From contig DATFDL010000807.1 of the NCBI GenBank assembly GCA_035252155.1, positions 1 through 14,310 on the forward strand: a DNA stretch of 14,310 bases. Reading direction: 5' to 3'. Each line of letters begins with the position of its first letter. Within the stretch, counting starts at the first letter, position 1. Shown here piece by piece: positions 6,513 to 13,105 of the stretch. This DNA comes from JAICLL01 sp035252155. Its GTDB lineage: Bacteria; Planctomycetota; Planctomycetia; Pirellulales; JAICIG01. A program made the translations under genes and the position numbers. The notes beneath the pieces are model-generated. The model was not told the origin of the DNA. It was given only the letters and a program-made list of their open reading frames with translations, and made no database searches.

Positions 6513-9017
6513 TCAGTGATTGAACAAAAACTCCTTGGTGTTAATCAACGCCCATAAGATGTCTTCAAACGCTTGCTGCTTGTTCTCGGTGCGGTTCAAG
6601 TGCGCCACGGCCACCGACATTTCGTCGGCCACCGGCGGACGCGAGAAGACCGAGAGATACAACCAGCGCACCTTGTCTTCGGGCGTCCGCTTGTCGTCTT
6701 TGGCCAGTTGCGCGGCGCGACCGGCCCCACCTGACAGTTTGGTCTGCACCTCGCCGGAGTTCAACAAGTGCAGACTCTGCGCCAAGTTCGCCTCTTGCGA
6801 ACGCTCGCATTCGCACGCGCTGGAGCCTTCGGGCCGGCCAAACACCGTCAAGAAATACGTGTTTGCGCCGTTGTCGGGCAACTGCACCGCCCGCGTGCCC
6901 GCCGGCAGACCGTTGAACGACGTGTTCGAGGCGGTCACCGCGTCGATGGCGTCGAGCAGCACCTCGGCAGTCAGTCGCTTCGGATAATACCGCGAGAAGT
7001 TTTGCTTGTCGTTCAAGTTGTAAGCGTTCGGCTCGGCGCTGAGCTGATACGTGCTCGAGCGGCAGATCGTCCGCAGCAGGTCCTTCAGGTCGAACCGGCT
7101 GGCGACGAAATGCTCGGCCAGGGCCGCCAGCAGCTCCGGGTTCGAGGCGGGATTGGTCACCCGCATGTCGTCTTCCGGTTCGACGATGCCGCGGCTGAAG
7201 CAGTGCTTCCAATAGCGGTTGACCAGCGAGCGGGCGAAATACGGATTCGCGGGATCGCTGAGCCAATCGGCCAAGGCTTGCCGCGGGTCGCGCTCAGGCG
7301 CGAGCTTGAGCGGATCGGTGCCCAAACCGGTCGGCGAGAGCCGCTCGCCCGTCTTGGGATTCGTCGCGGCGGCCTGACCGCGACGATGATAAATGCGTTG
7401 CTCTTCCGGCTCATAGCCCGGCTTGCGGCCGACCTGCGAGAAGAACGCCGCCAGCCCGTAGTAATCGCGCTGGCTCCATTTTTCGAAGGGGTGATGGTGG
7501 CAGCGGGCACATTGAATGCGCAAGCCCAGGAATAGCTGGGCGGCGTCTTCGACCTGCTGGTCGACCTCTTTCACCTCGCGATACCAGACCACCGGCGGGT
7601 TGTCGCCGATCTCGCCGCTGGCCGCCAAGATTTCGCGGACGAACTGATCGTAAGGCTTGTTGTCGTACAAGCTGTCGCGAATCCAGCCGTGGAAGGCGTA
7701 CGAGCCGCGCATGTAGTTGGGCGTGCGCCGCTTGTTACGCAGAATCGAGCCCCACTTGTTCGCGAAGTAGTCGGCGTAGTCGGCGCTATCAAGCAAGTGG
7801 TCGACCAGCTTGTCGCGCTTGGCCGCGTCGGCGTCGGCCACAAAGGCTTCGGTCTCTTCGGGCGTTGGCAGCCGTCCGGCCAGATCGACGGTAACGCGGC
7901 GAATGAACGTGGCGTCGTCGCACAACGCCGACGGCGGAACACCCAGCGCTTTCAGCTTGGCGAACACGCGCTCGTCGATGAAGTTTTTGACGGGCGGGAG
8001 GTTATCGACCGGAATGCCCAGCGGAATCGTCGCCCGGAACACTCCTACCTGCCCTTGATAGCGGGCCATGATCGCCACGTCGCCAGTCAGGTCGCGCGTC
8101 CGCACGAGCCCGGTCGGCGTACATTCGGCCATCTCGCCGTCGTTCGAGTCGTAAGTGGCCACGCGAGTAACGTCTTCGATGCTGCCGTCGGTGTAATGGG
8201 CCAGCACGACGATTTGCTGCGAGCCCGCCCGCTGCATTGCTCGTTGCGGCGGCACAACTTCAATCGAGGCGACTTTCGCGTCGTCGGCGTTGCCGTAGGG
8301 CATGCCTTGTTCGATCCAACGGCGGATGAGCTTGTACTCGTGCGAACCTGGATCCATCCGCTGGCCGCCGCCGTGCGGCGCCGCGTTGATCGGCTTGAGC
8401 AGCAGCAGGCTGCGGTCGGGATCGGCAGGGAAGAGCCTGCGGCCGCGCCCCTCTTTCACCAGGTGCTCGTAATCTTCGGTCGGCTCGAAGCCCAGCAGCG
8501 ACAGCTTAAAACCGTTCTGGCCGCTCGATTTGCCGTGGCAGCCGCCGCTGTTGCAGCCGAGCTTGGTGAAAATGGGCACGACCTGATTCGGAAAGTTAAC
8601 CGGCGTGTCGTCGATGTAATGTTCAACCGTCAGCTCAGCATTGGCACGCAAGCCGGTGGACGTAACCGCGGTCACGGTCACCTGCCCATCGGCCAGAGGC
8701 AGCGCCAGACCGGTGGCATCAATACTGACGATGCCGGCGGGAGCCACTTCGTACTTCACTTCGCCGGTCAGGTCGCGAGACTGTCCGGTCGAGTAATGGC
8801 CCGTGGTCAGCAACTGCTGTTGCGAGTCCTTGCCGCGGAGGGTGGCTCGTTGGCCGGCTGCAAACCCTGTCTCGATCGTGATGCTGGTGAGCGTGCCCGG
8901 ATCGCCCAGGCCGGGAGCTTCAACTTGATTCGCGGCTTGCAAGTCCGGTACGGCGACCAGAAGCAGGACGCAGCAAAAGGCGATAAAGCGTGCTAAATCA
9001 CTGGAGGGCCGGTGCAT
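6513..9017 (-). CDS. Planctomycete cytochrome protein with Big2, PSCyt1, DUF1549 and DUF1553
   Basis: 834 residues, ATG with AAGGAG 5 bases upstream. A signal peptide (1-28, hydrophobic FIAFCCVLLLVAVP) sends it out of the cytoplasm. A Big2-like domain spans about 45-130. A PSCyt1-type heme segment follows, with C155-x4-C160-H161 (CNSGGCHG), then FKLSLLGFEP and a second Ig-like domain at about 246-327. DUF1549 runs from about 343 (FIDERVFAKLK...RRVTVDLAGRLPT) to about 530 and holds a second heme site, C503-x2-C506-H507 (CARCHHHPFEKW). DUF1553 occupies about 580-830 (SLVNRYWKHCFSRGIVEPEDDMR; SSTYQLS). The family is abundant in planctomycetes; a redox role is suggested by the heme motifs, but no reaction is established. 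The usual DUF1501 partner is not next to it. The PPC protein follows on the same strand. Confidence 0.95.
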   Translation of the reverse strand: MHRPSSDLARFIAFCCVLLLVAVPDLQAANQVEAPGLGDPGTLTSITIETGFAAGQRATLRGKDSQQQLLTTGHYSTGQSRDLTGEVKYEVAPAGIVSIDATGLALPLADGQVTVTAVTSTGLRANAELTVEHYIDDTPVNFPNQVVPIFTKLGCNSGGCHGKSSGQNGFKLSLLGFEPTEDYEHLVKEGRGRRLFPADPDRSLLLLKPINAAPHGGGQRMDPGSHEYKLIRRWIEQGMPYGNADDAKVASIEVVPPQRAMQRAGSQQIVVLAHYTDGSIEDVTRVATYDSNDGEMAECTPTGLVRTRDLTGDVAIMARYQGQVGVFRATIPLGIPVDNLPPVKNFIDERVFAKLKALGVPPSALCDDATFIRRVTVDLAGRLPTPEETEAFVADADAAKRDKLVDHLLDSADYADYFANKWGSILRNKRRTPNYMRGSYAFHGWIRDSLYDNKPYDQFVREILAASGEIGDNPPVVWYREVKEVDQQVEDAAQLFLGLRIQCARCHHHPFEKWSQRDYYGLAAFFSQVGRKPGYEPEEQRIYHRRGQAAATNPKTGERLSPTGLGTDPLKLAPERDPRQALADWLSDPANPYFARSLVNRYWKHCFSRGIVEPEDDMRVTNPASNPELLAALAEHFVASRFDLKDLLRTICRSSTYQLSAEPNAYNLNDKQNFSRYYPKRLTAEVLLDAIDAVTASNTSFNGLPAGTRAVQLPDNGANTYFLTVFGRPEGSSACECERSQEANLAQSLHLLNSGEVQTKLSGGAGRAAQLAKDDKRTPEDKVRWLYLSVFSRPPVADEMSVAVAHLNRTENKQQAFEDILWALINTKEFLFNH

Positions 9018-9073
9018 CGTGGCTCCTTCCGAGGGTTGGTGGGATGCAAGGAACCGAGGCGGGTTATGGCCGG

Positions 9074-9102
9074 ATTATCGCATCAACGGCCGTGGATTGC
9101 AA
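9074..9102 (-). promoter_or_regulatory. Candidate promoter for the DUF1549/DUF1553 gene
   Basis: Minus strand: TTGCAA (9102-9097), 17-base spacer, GATAAT (9079-9074), matching the housekeeping consensus at 4/6 and 5/6. Transcription would begin near 9067, about 50 bases before the ATG. The spacer contains one copy of a repeated 10-mer (see the operator entry). Confidence 0.5.
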
Positions 9103-9128
9103 GGGTTTGCATCAACGGATTTTGATGC
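9080..9128. promoter_or_regulatory. Repeated 10-mer and palindrome, possible operator
   Basis: GCATCAACGG occurs at 9080-9089 and again at 9109-9118, 29 bases apart. The second copy begins a 7-bp palindrome GCATCAA/TTGATGC (9109-9115, 9122-9128). The first copy overlies the spacer of the candidate promoter and the second lies just upstream of its -35. This geometry suits a regulator binding between the divergent genes. Confidence 0.45.
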
Positions 9129-9227
9129 GTTGGTAGAAGGGCATTCATCTCTCGCCTTCCCTTGCTGCGCCGGACTCTTGGTCTTGGGGCTTCTTGACGC
9201 CGCTGATTAGGTGGTCATGCTGGCACG

Positions 9228-10226
9228 GTGGAAGCATTCGGTTTGACTCTCGTGGCGGCAGCCCATTTGGCGGCGGTTTACCTGGCGATGGCGGCCCCGG
9301 CCGTCTGCCTGTGGCTGCAATGGCGCGCCGGTAGCGATGAACTGGCCCGTAGGCTCGACCTTTATCTATTGCGTTTGTCGGTGGCATCACTGCTGCTGGC
9401 CATGCTGCTGGGCGGGTTAGCGGTCGCGCTGATCGCTCGGCTTTTTCCGCAGCCCTACTTGAATGCCTTCCACGAGTTGCCGCGGCGGCGCTACGAGTTC
9501 GGCGTAGTCGAATTGGTCTTTACGCTGGTCTGCTACGGCCTGGCTTTGCGATTGGGAAGTCGTGCCGAACGGCCGCCAGCCGAGCATGCCGTGCCACGCC
9601 GCTGGTTCGCCCTCCGCTGGTGGGCGACTTTCTTGGGCGCGTTGAACCTGGCATACCACTTTCCACCGCTGTTCGTCATGCTGGGAGTGCTGACGACGCG
9701 GCCCGAGACCTGGGGACGGCCGGCTCGGTTTACCAGTCTGCTGGCCGATGGCGAAATCCTGGCTCGCACCTTCCACCATTGGCTGGCCGCCGCCATTCTC
9801 GGCGGCCTGGCACTGGCCTATTACGGCATCCGCCGGGGCGCCGCATCGGACGATCGCCGGGCCGTGGTCTGGGGTTGCCGAATTGCCGCCGCCGCGATGC
9901 TTTTGCAAGTCGTCTCGGGCGTGCTGCTCGTCGGAGAGTTGCCCGTCGCCACGCGGCACGCGCTGCTGGGCGACGACGCTCTGGCCACCGGGCTATTCGC
10001 CGCCGCGGTTCTGGCCGCCTTTTTTGTATTGCCGCGGCTGGCGGCGATTGGCTTGGGGCACGTCGAGCGGCGGCATGCGCTGGGTTCGTGCTTGTTGATC
10101 TTCTTGGTGCTGTTGCTGATGACGGCCGCCCGGCACCGCACACGCCATTTGCTGACGAGCTCACAGGTAGCTCCCGGCCTTGTGCCGGGGACTGCCAACG
10201 CCACGCCGGACAGTTTGGCGAAATAA
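9228..10226 (+). CDS. Integral membrane protein, about 8 transmembrane helices, unknown function
   Basis: 332 residues. GTG at 9228 is the only possible start after the in-frame stop at 9204; an AGGTGG lies 13 bases upstream, which is rather far. Hydrophobic segments fall near 5-30, 50-72, 90-110, 128-155, 183-202, 214-238, 248-277 and 285-303. Histidines sit in or next to helices at 13, 144 (LAYHFPP) and 183-184 (FHHWLAA), a pattern that could ligate heme or metal, but I recognise no family motif. The last 22 residues (311-332) are encoded by repeat-like sequence and look appended. The gene diverges from the heme protein gene across a shared control region and is followed by the mutarotase gene on the same strand. 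Function is not assigned; an electron-transfer membrane subunit is only a guess. Confidence 0.85.
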   Translation: MEAFGLTLVAAAHLAAVYLAMAAPAVCLWLQWRAGSDELARRLDLYLLRLSVASLLLAMLLGGLAVALIARLFPQPYLNAFHELPRRRYEFGVVELVFTLVCYGLALRLGSRAERPPAEHAVPRRWFALRWWATFLGALNLAYHFPPLFVMLGVLTTRPETWGRPARFTSLLADGEILARTFHHWLAAAILGGLALAYYGIRRGAASDDRRAVVWGCRIAAAAMLLQVVSGVLLVGELPVATRHALLGDDALATGLFAAAVLAAFFVLPRLAAIGLGHVERRHALGSCLLIFLVLLLMTAARHRTRHLLTSSQVAPGLVPGTANATPDSLAK

Positions 10227-10326
10227 CCCCCGCCTTGTGGCTGACGTTTCCGTAATCGCCGGGGCGGCAGAACCGACCAGACGTCGGAGGTTGACCGCGC
10301 CGGCCGGCCACAAGGGCCGGGACTAC
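10167..10326. repeat. Inverted pair of GC-rich repeat units around the intergenic gap
   Basis: A unit beginning GTAGCTCCCGGCCTTGTG at 10167-10190 recurs inverted at 10304-10326, where the minus strand begins GTAGTCCCGGCCCTTGTG. The copies differ by three single-base indels. A shorter related word, CCCGCCTTGTGGC, lies between them. The left unit is inside the 3' end of the membrane protein gene. Confidence 0.7.
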
Positions 10327-10338
10327 CGCGCTGCTCGT

Positions 10339-10367
10339 TCGACAGGCGGCGCAATCGGCGATATATT
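10339..10367 (+). promoter_or_regulatory. Promoter for the mutarotase gene, probably leaderless
   Basis: TCGACA (10339-10344), 17-base spacer, TATATT (10362-10367): 5/6 and 5/6 matches to the housekeeping consensus. Seven bases after the -10 lies the A of the ATG at 10374. No Shine-Dalgarno is present. Confidence 0.6.
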
Positions 10368-10373
10368 CTCGCC

Positions 10374-11321
10374 ATGCTGATGGAACCGATTACGCTCACC
10401 GACGCCACGACGGGATCGTCGGCCAAAATTCTTTCGGGCCTGGGATTCAACTGCTATAGCTTTCAGCCGACGTTCGGCGGCGAGTCGATCGAAGTTCTCT
10501 GGTCGGAAGCCGATTTTCCGGCGGGCCAATGCAAGCCCTCGCATAGTGGCATCCCGATCTTGTTTCCGTTTCCCGGCCGCCTGCGCGGCTCGCACCTGGC
10601 GTATGAAGGGCAGACCTATCCGCTAGGCAGCGACGACGGCCGGGGAAACGCCATCCACGGGTTCGTGCTCAACCGGCCGTGGCGGATTGTGGAAAGCTTG
10701 CCGCACCGCGCCGTGGGCGAGTTTCACGCCTCGGTTGACGAACCCGGGCTGATCCGGCGCTGGCCCAGCGATTTTCGCCTGACGGTGACGTATGAATTGA
10801 GCGGCAACACCTTATCCGCCGAGATCGAGGTGCAAAACCCCGGACCAGCGCGGCTGCCATTCGGGCTGGGACTACACCCCTACTTCCGCCTGCCGCTGGG
10901 CACAGGCGATCAGGCCGACGCTTGCCGCGTGACCGTGCCGGTATCCGAATACTGGGAACTATCGAACATGTTACCCACGGGCCGCCGGCTGCCCGCCGAT
11001 GGGCCGCGGGCGTTGGCCGGCGGCATGTCGTTCAGCCAGATGCAGCTTGACGACGTCTTTACAGGCTTGGGCGTCGCGGCAGGCCGCTGCCTGGCGACGA
11101 TTGAAAATCCGGGTGCCGGACATACGCTCGAGCTATCGTTCGACGCGTCGTTTCGCGAGTGCGTGGTTTACAACCCGCCGCATCGCGAGGCGGTCTGCAT
11201 TGAGCCTTACACGTGCGTGCCCGACGCTTACGAGCTTCAGGCGGCGGGCATCGAGACGGGGCTGCGTTTTCTCCAGCCGGGCGAGGTGTTTCAGACGCGG
11301 TTTGAAATCACCGTGCGATAA
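10374..11321 (+). CDS. Aldose 1-epimerase (galactose mutarotase family)
   Basis: 315 residues, the usual length for the family. It interconverts alpha and beta anomers of aldoses in the cytoplasm. Seen motifs: GIPILFPFPGRL at 59-70, GNAIHGFVLNRPW around His95, GLGLHPYFRLP with His168 (the expected catalytic acid) and CIEPYTCVPDA with Glu277 (the expected catalytic base). All three key residues are therefore in place. The start ATG at 10374 has no Shine-Dalgarno, and a good promoter ends 7 bases before it, so translation may be leaderless. A second ATG at 10380 is an alternative. The preceding gene is an unrelated membrane protein and the stop is followed 12 bases later by a tRNA remnant. Which sugar it serves cannot be told; some members act on glucose-6-phosphate or other hexoses. 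Confidence 0.93.
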   Translation: MLMEPITLTDATTGSSAKILSGLGFNCYSFQPTFGGESIEVLWSEADFPAGQCKPSHSGIPILFPFPGRLRGSHLAYEGQTYPLGSDDGRGNAIHGFVLNRPWRIVESLPHRAVGEFHASVDEPGLIRRWPSDFRLTVTYELSGNTLSAEIEVQNPGPARLPFGLGLHPYFRLPLGTGDQADACRVTVPVSEYWELSNMLPTGRRLPADGPRALAGGMSFSQMQLDDVFTGLGVAAGRCLATIENPGAGHTLELSFDASFRECVVYNPPHREAVCIEPYTCVPDAYELQAAGIETGLRFLQPGEVFQTRFEITVR

Positions 11322-11333
11322 TCAACAGTTAAG

Positions 11334-11381
11334 TAGCGGCGCAGGGACTCGAACCCCGGACACGCGGATTATGATTCCGCT
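11334..11381 (-). pseudogene. 3' portion of a tRNA-Met(CAT) gene, 5' part missing
   Basis: On the minus strand an anticodon arm is complete: GCGGA, loop ATCATAA with anticodon CAT, then TCCGC. It is followed by a 5-base variable loop GTGTC, a T arm CGGGG-TTCGAGT-CCCTG, acceptor strand CGCCGCT and discriminator A at 11334. No CCA is encoded. The matching 5' acceptor AGCGGCG and a D arm are absent beyond 11381. The break just 5' of the anticodon stem is typical of att sites left by tRNA-targeting integrases. An intact copy should exist elsewhere. Confidence 0.8.
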
Positions 11382-11393
11382 GGCGTCGGTAGA

Positions 11394-11421
11394 TTGCTTT
11401 CGTCAAGCGGCCGGCTAAAAT
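11394..11421 (+). promoter_or_regulatory. Candidate promoter abutting the next gene's start
   Basis: TTGCTT (11394-11399), 16-base spacer, TAAAAT (11416-11421). The -10 is 5/6 and the -35 only 3/6. It ends 7 bases before the ATG at 11429, again without a Shine-Dalgarno. Confidence 0.45.
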
Positions 11422-11428
11422 GGCCTCC

Positions 11429-11707
11429 ATGCTTCCCGCCCAAATCTCCGGCTTTGCGGCCTTCCGCGATCGCGATGGCCAGCGGATCTTTATCCCGCTG
11501 GACTCCGTCGTACGCGTGCGCGAGACCGAGTACGGCGTAGATGTGTTCACCTCCGACGGCCTCCGGCAAAGCCTGTCCGAGTTGGAGTCCGATCGTCTCG
11601 CCAAAAAGCTCGAGGTCGCGTTCGAGGCGGCGCGGACAGGTGCACTCGGCGGCCGCGTTGTGCGGCACTTCATGCCTGCCGAGCTGCGGCGACTCGCCGA
11701 TCGCTGA
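11429..11707 (+). CDS. Small protein of unknown function (92 residues)
   Basis: I choose ATG at 11429 because the other in-frame ATG (11420) overlaps a probable -10 element TAAAAT; using it would add three residues. The protein starts MLPAQISGFAAFRDRDGQRI. Residues about 15-45 look like short beta strands (RIFIPLDSVVRVRE, YGVDVFTSDG), followed by a helix-like, charged LSELESDRLAKKLEVAFEAA and a basic tail. The strand-strand-helix plan reminds me of small FlbD-like or LytTR-like barrels, but the likeness is too weak to assign. No signal peptide or membrane segment. Its TGA stop is the first triplet of a heptamer array. It begins 48 bases from the tRNA remnant, on the side where an integrated element would lie. 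Confidence 0.7.
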   Translation: MLPAQISGFAAFRDRDGQRIFIPLDSVVRVRETEYGVDVFTSDGLRQSLSELESDRLAKKLEVAFEAARTGALGGRVVRHFMPAELRRLADR

Positions 11708-11732
11708 ACCCTGAACCCCGAACCCTGAAACC
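11705..11732. repeat. TGAACCC-type tandem array beginning at a stop codon
   Basis: Units TGAACCC, TGAACCCC, GAACCC, TGAAACC. The first TGA is the stop of the 92-residue gene. The complementary heptamer GGGTTCA recurs four times at 14234-14261. Confidence 0.8.
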
Positions 11733-11743
11733 TAGCCGGCTGC

Positions 11744-11771
11744 TTGACTCCCTGGGCGGCCGGGCCAGAAT
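11744..11771 (+). promoter_or_regulatory. Candidate promoter upstream of the structured leader
   Basis: TTGACT (11744-11749, 5/6), 16-base spacer, CAGAAT (11766-11771, 4/6). Transcription would start near 11777-11778, exactly where the inverted repeat of the leader begins. Confidence 0.45.
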
Positions 11772-11777
11772 GAGAGC

Positions 11778-11844
11778 GGCCGGCAAGCCTGGTGTGAAAA
11801 AACCGATCGTTCACGCGGCCCCGCGTGTCTACGGCTTGCCGGCC
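11778..11844 (+). promoter_or_regulatory. Structured 5' leader with alternative hairpins
   Basis: GGCCGGCAAGCC (11778-11789) pairs perfectly with GGCTTGCCGGCC (11833-11844), a 12-bp stem. Inside, CACGCG (11812-11817) pairs with CGCGTG (11822-11827). Alternatively GTGTGAA (11792-11798) pairs with TTCACGC (11810-11816), with one wobble. The two inner helices share bases and exclude each other. The ribosome binding site follows 26 bases after the outer stem. Confidence 0.45.
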
Positions 11845-11883
11845 CGACATGCGGGGCCGTGCTTTGCGCGGAGGGATCTTGGG

Positions 11884-12672
11884 ATGGCCGTGAAACGCTT
11901 TCTCTGGTGGCAGGGGGCGCTGCTCGTCTATGGCGGCTGGCTGGCCGGCGCGGCGACGTACCTGGTCGCCACCTTGCCGGCGCGTAGGGCCGCGATCGAC
12001 CGGGCCGAGCGGGCCGAGCGGCAACGCGATCAGGCCCGCGCGGAAGTGGCGGGGCTCCGCGTCACGCTGCGGACCGCGGACGAGGCGCTCGCCGCCTCGA
12101 GGGTGGAAATCCGCCTGCCTCGCGCCCTCAAAAAAAACCGCCCGCACGACCCCAGGCCGACGCTGCGCGGCGGACTGACGCTCGCCACCCGCTGCGTCTC
12201 ACCCTGGTTCGTGGCGAGTTTCGGTCGCGATCAGTTCGGCAGCGATGACGAAGACGACTTCCAGTGGCGGGCCGCCTGGAAAATCAACGGATTTTTCGTC
12301 GGCGTACTCTCGGGGACCGGCTCAGACGATGAGCACTGGGAGAGGCTGGTCTATGCCGCCACGCCCGTCCACCCGAAATCGGGCGACCCCGACGAGCTGC
12401 GCGCCCAGCAGATCGCCGCCGGCCAGTCGCTGCTCGAAGCTTTTGTCGGCGACATCGGCCGCGATCAAAGAGATTGGCTGGCCCGCGCCATCGCCGCTCT
12501 GGCCGACCAGCCCGACGGCGCCAAGGTCGTCGAGGAGTTTCGAAGCGGATGGGGACCCACGCGGGCGACGACGCGGGCGACCGTGTTGAGACGGAGCAAG
12601 ACTCACGTGCTCCTGCTTGAGCCCGCGATTTTTTCCCGCCAGACGGCGCGGGCGGATGGTGGGATTCGTTGA
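11884..12672 (+). CDS. Membrane-anchored coiled-coil protein of unknown function (262 residues)
   Basis: The frame is open further upstream, but ATG at 11884 is chosen because GGAGGG (11870-11875) lies 8 bases before it and the protein then opens MAVKRFLWWQGALLVYGGWL, a basic start plus one membrane helix (about 8-30). Residues about 33-75 are a charged heptad-like helix (RRAAIDRAERAERQRDQARA), so a short coiled coil follows the membrane. The rest (about 85-262) is soluble, with aromatic strands such as WFVASFGRDQF and AAWKINGFFVGVL and acidic patches; I recognise no family. A run of eight A (12130-12137) forms the heptamer A-AAA-AAC in frame. The stop TGA is followed at once by a GC-rich inverted repeat. 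Neighbours on both sides are also unrecognised. Confidence 0.75.
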   Translation: MAVKRFLWWQGALLVYGGWLAGAATYLVATLPARRAAIDRAERAERQRDQARAEVAGLRVTLRTADEALAASRVEIRLPRALKKNRPHDPRPTLRGGLTLATRCVSPWFVASFGRDQFGSDDEDDFQWRAAWKINGFFVGVLSGTGSDDEHWERLVYAATPVHPKSGDPDELRAQQIAAGQSLLEAFVGDIGRDQRDWLARAIAALADQPDGAKVVEEFRSGWGPTRATTRATVLRRSKTHVLLLEPAIFSRQTARADGGIR

Positions 12673-12673
12673 G

Positions 12674-12795
12674 CAGGGGTCGGGGACCGAAGAGCGAGGG
12701 CGCGAGCGGGCGACGGCGCGAGGGCGCGATTTTTCGTGTCGCCCCCTCGCGCTCTCGCGCTCTCGCGCCCTCGTCGCCCCGACCCCCGACCCCTG
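12674..12795. repeat. GC-rich imperfect inverted repeat with octamer array
   Basis: Outer arms CAGGGGTCGGGG (12674-12685) and CCCCGACCCCTG (12784-12795) are exact complements. Inner arms GAGGGCGCGAG (12696-12706) and CTCGCGCCCTC (12762-12772) are too. The right half holds three 8-base units CGCGCTCT, CGCGCTCT, CGCGCCCT (12748-12771). The centre contains TTTTT (12730-12734). It begins directly after a stop codon, so it may end transcription, but its makeup is that of a simple-sequence repeat. Confidence 0.75.
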
Positions 12796-12808
12796 AATCC
12801 CGACCCCG
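12781..12808. repeat. GACCCCN-type heptamer array
   Basis: Units GACCCCC, GACCCCT, GAATCCC, GACCCCG follow the octamer array without a gap large enough for a gene. Confidence 0.7.
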
Positions 12809-12855
12809 AATCGTCTGGCCGCACAGGCTTTAGCGGCGTACACTGGTCAGTACAG

Positions 12856-13095
12856 ATGACCGGCCGCCGAGTCCAAATCGTCGAATCGAATCCCGCGCTG
12901 CTGATCGAGCTGGCGCAGGGCGGCGTGTTCCGCTTCGCGCCCGTCATCCCGGCCGACTCCACCTGGGCCGGCCACTGGTTCGACGTGGCGCGCTTCGTGA
13001 GCCAGGACGGCTTCCACAGCAATTACAACGGGATCGTGCGCGTCGGCCAGGTGCTGCCCGTGGTCGTGCTGCCCCCGCCGGTTAAGCTGGAGTGA
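12856..13095 (+). CDS. Small protein of unknown function (79 residues)
   Basis: The open frame starts earlier, in simple repeat sequence, so I take the ATG at 12856, after which the protein looks ordinary. It begins MTGRRVQIVESNPALLIELA and alternates short beta-like strands (VFRFAPVIPA, WAGHWFDVARFV, NGIVRVGQVLPVVVLPPP) with loops. There is no signal peptide, membrane helix or known motif. There is no Shine-Dalgarno; a weak -10-like TACACT lies at 12839-12844, only 11 bases before the ATG, suggesting a very short or absent leader. It follows the membrane-anchored coiled-coil gene after a 183-base repeat-rich gap and converges on the epimerase gene across a long hairpin. Existence of the gene is moderately supported by its regular codon pattern; function is not assignable. 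Confidence 0.55.
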   Translation: MTGRRVQIVESNPALLIELAQGGVFRFAPVIPADSTWAGHWFDVARFVSQDGFHSNYNGIVRVGQVLPVVVLPPPVKLE

Positions 13096-13105
13096 GCACA
13101 GTTGG

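Noticed and set aside
7689..8996. Plus-strand open frame of 435 codons antisense to the DUF1549/DUF1553 gene
   Set aside because: It mirrors a clearly real gene; in GC-rich DNA the opposite strand often stays open. The translation shows no domain.
9019..9210. 63-codon plus-strand frame in the divergent control region
   Set aside because: GTG start without a ribosome binding site; it overlaps the candidate promoter and operator.
11329..12147. Minus-strand open frame of 272 codons across the tRNA remnant and two small genes
   Set aside because: It reads through the tRNA fragment and a heptamer array, and its protein is low-complexity.
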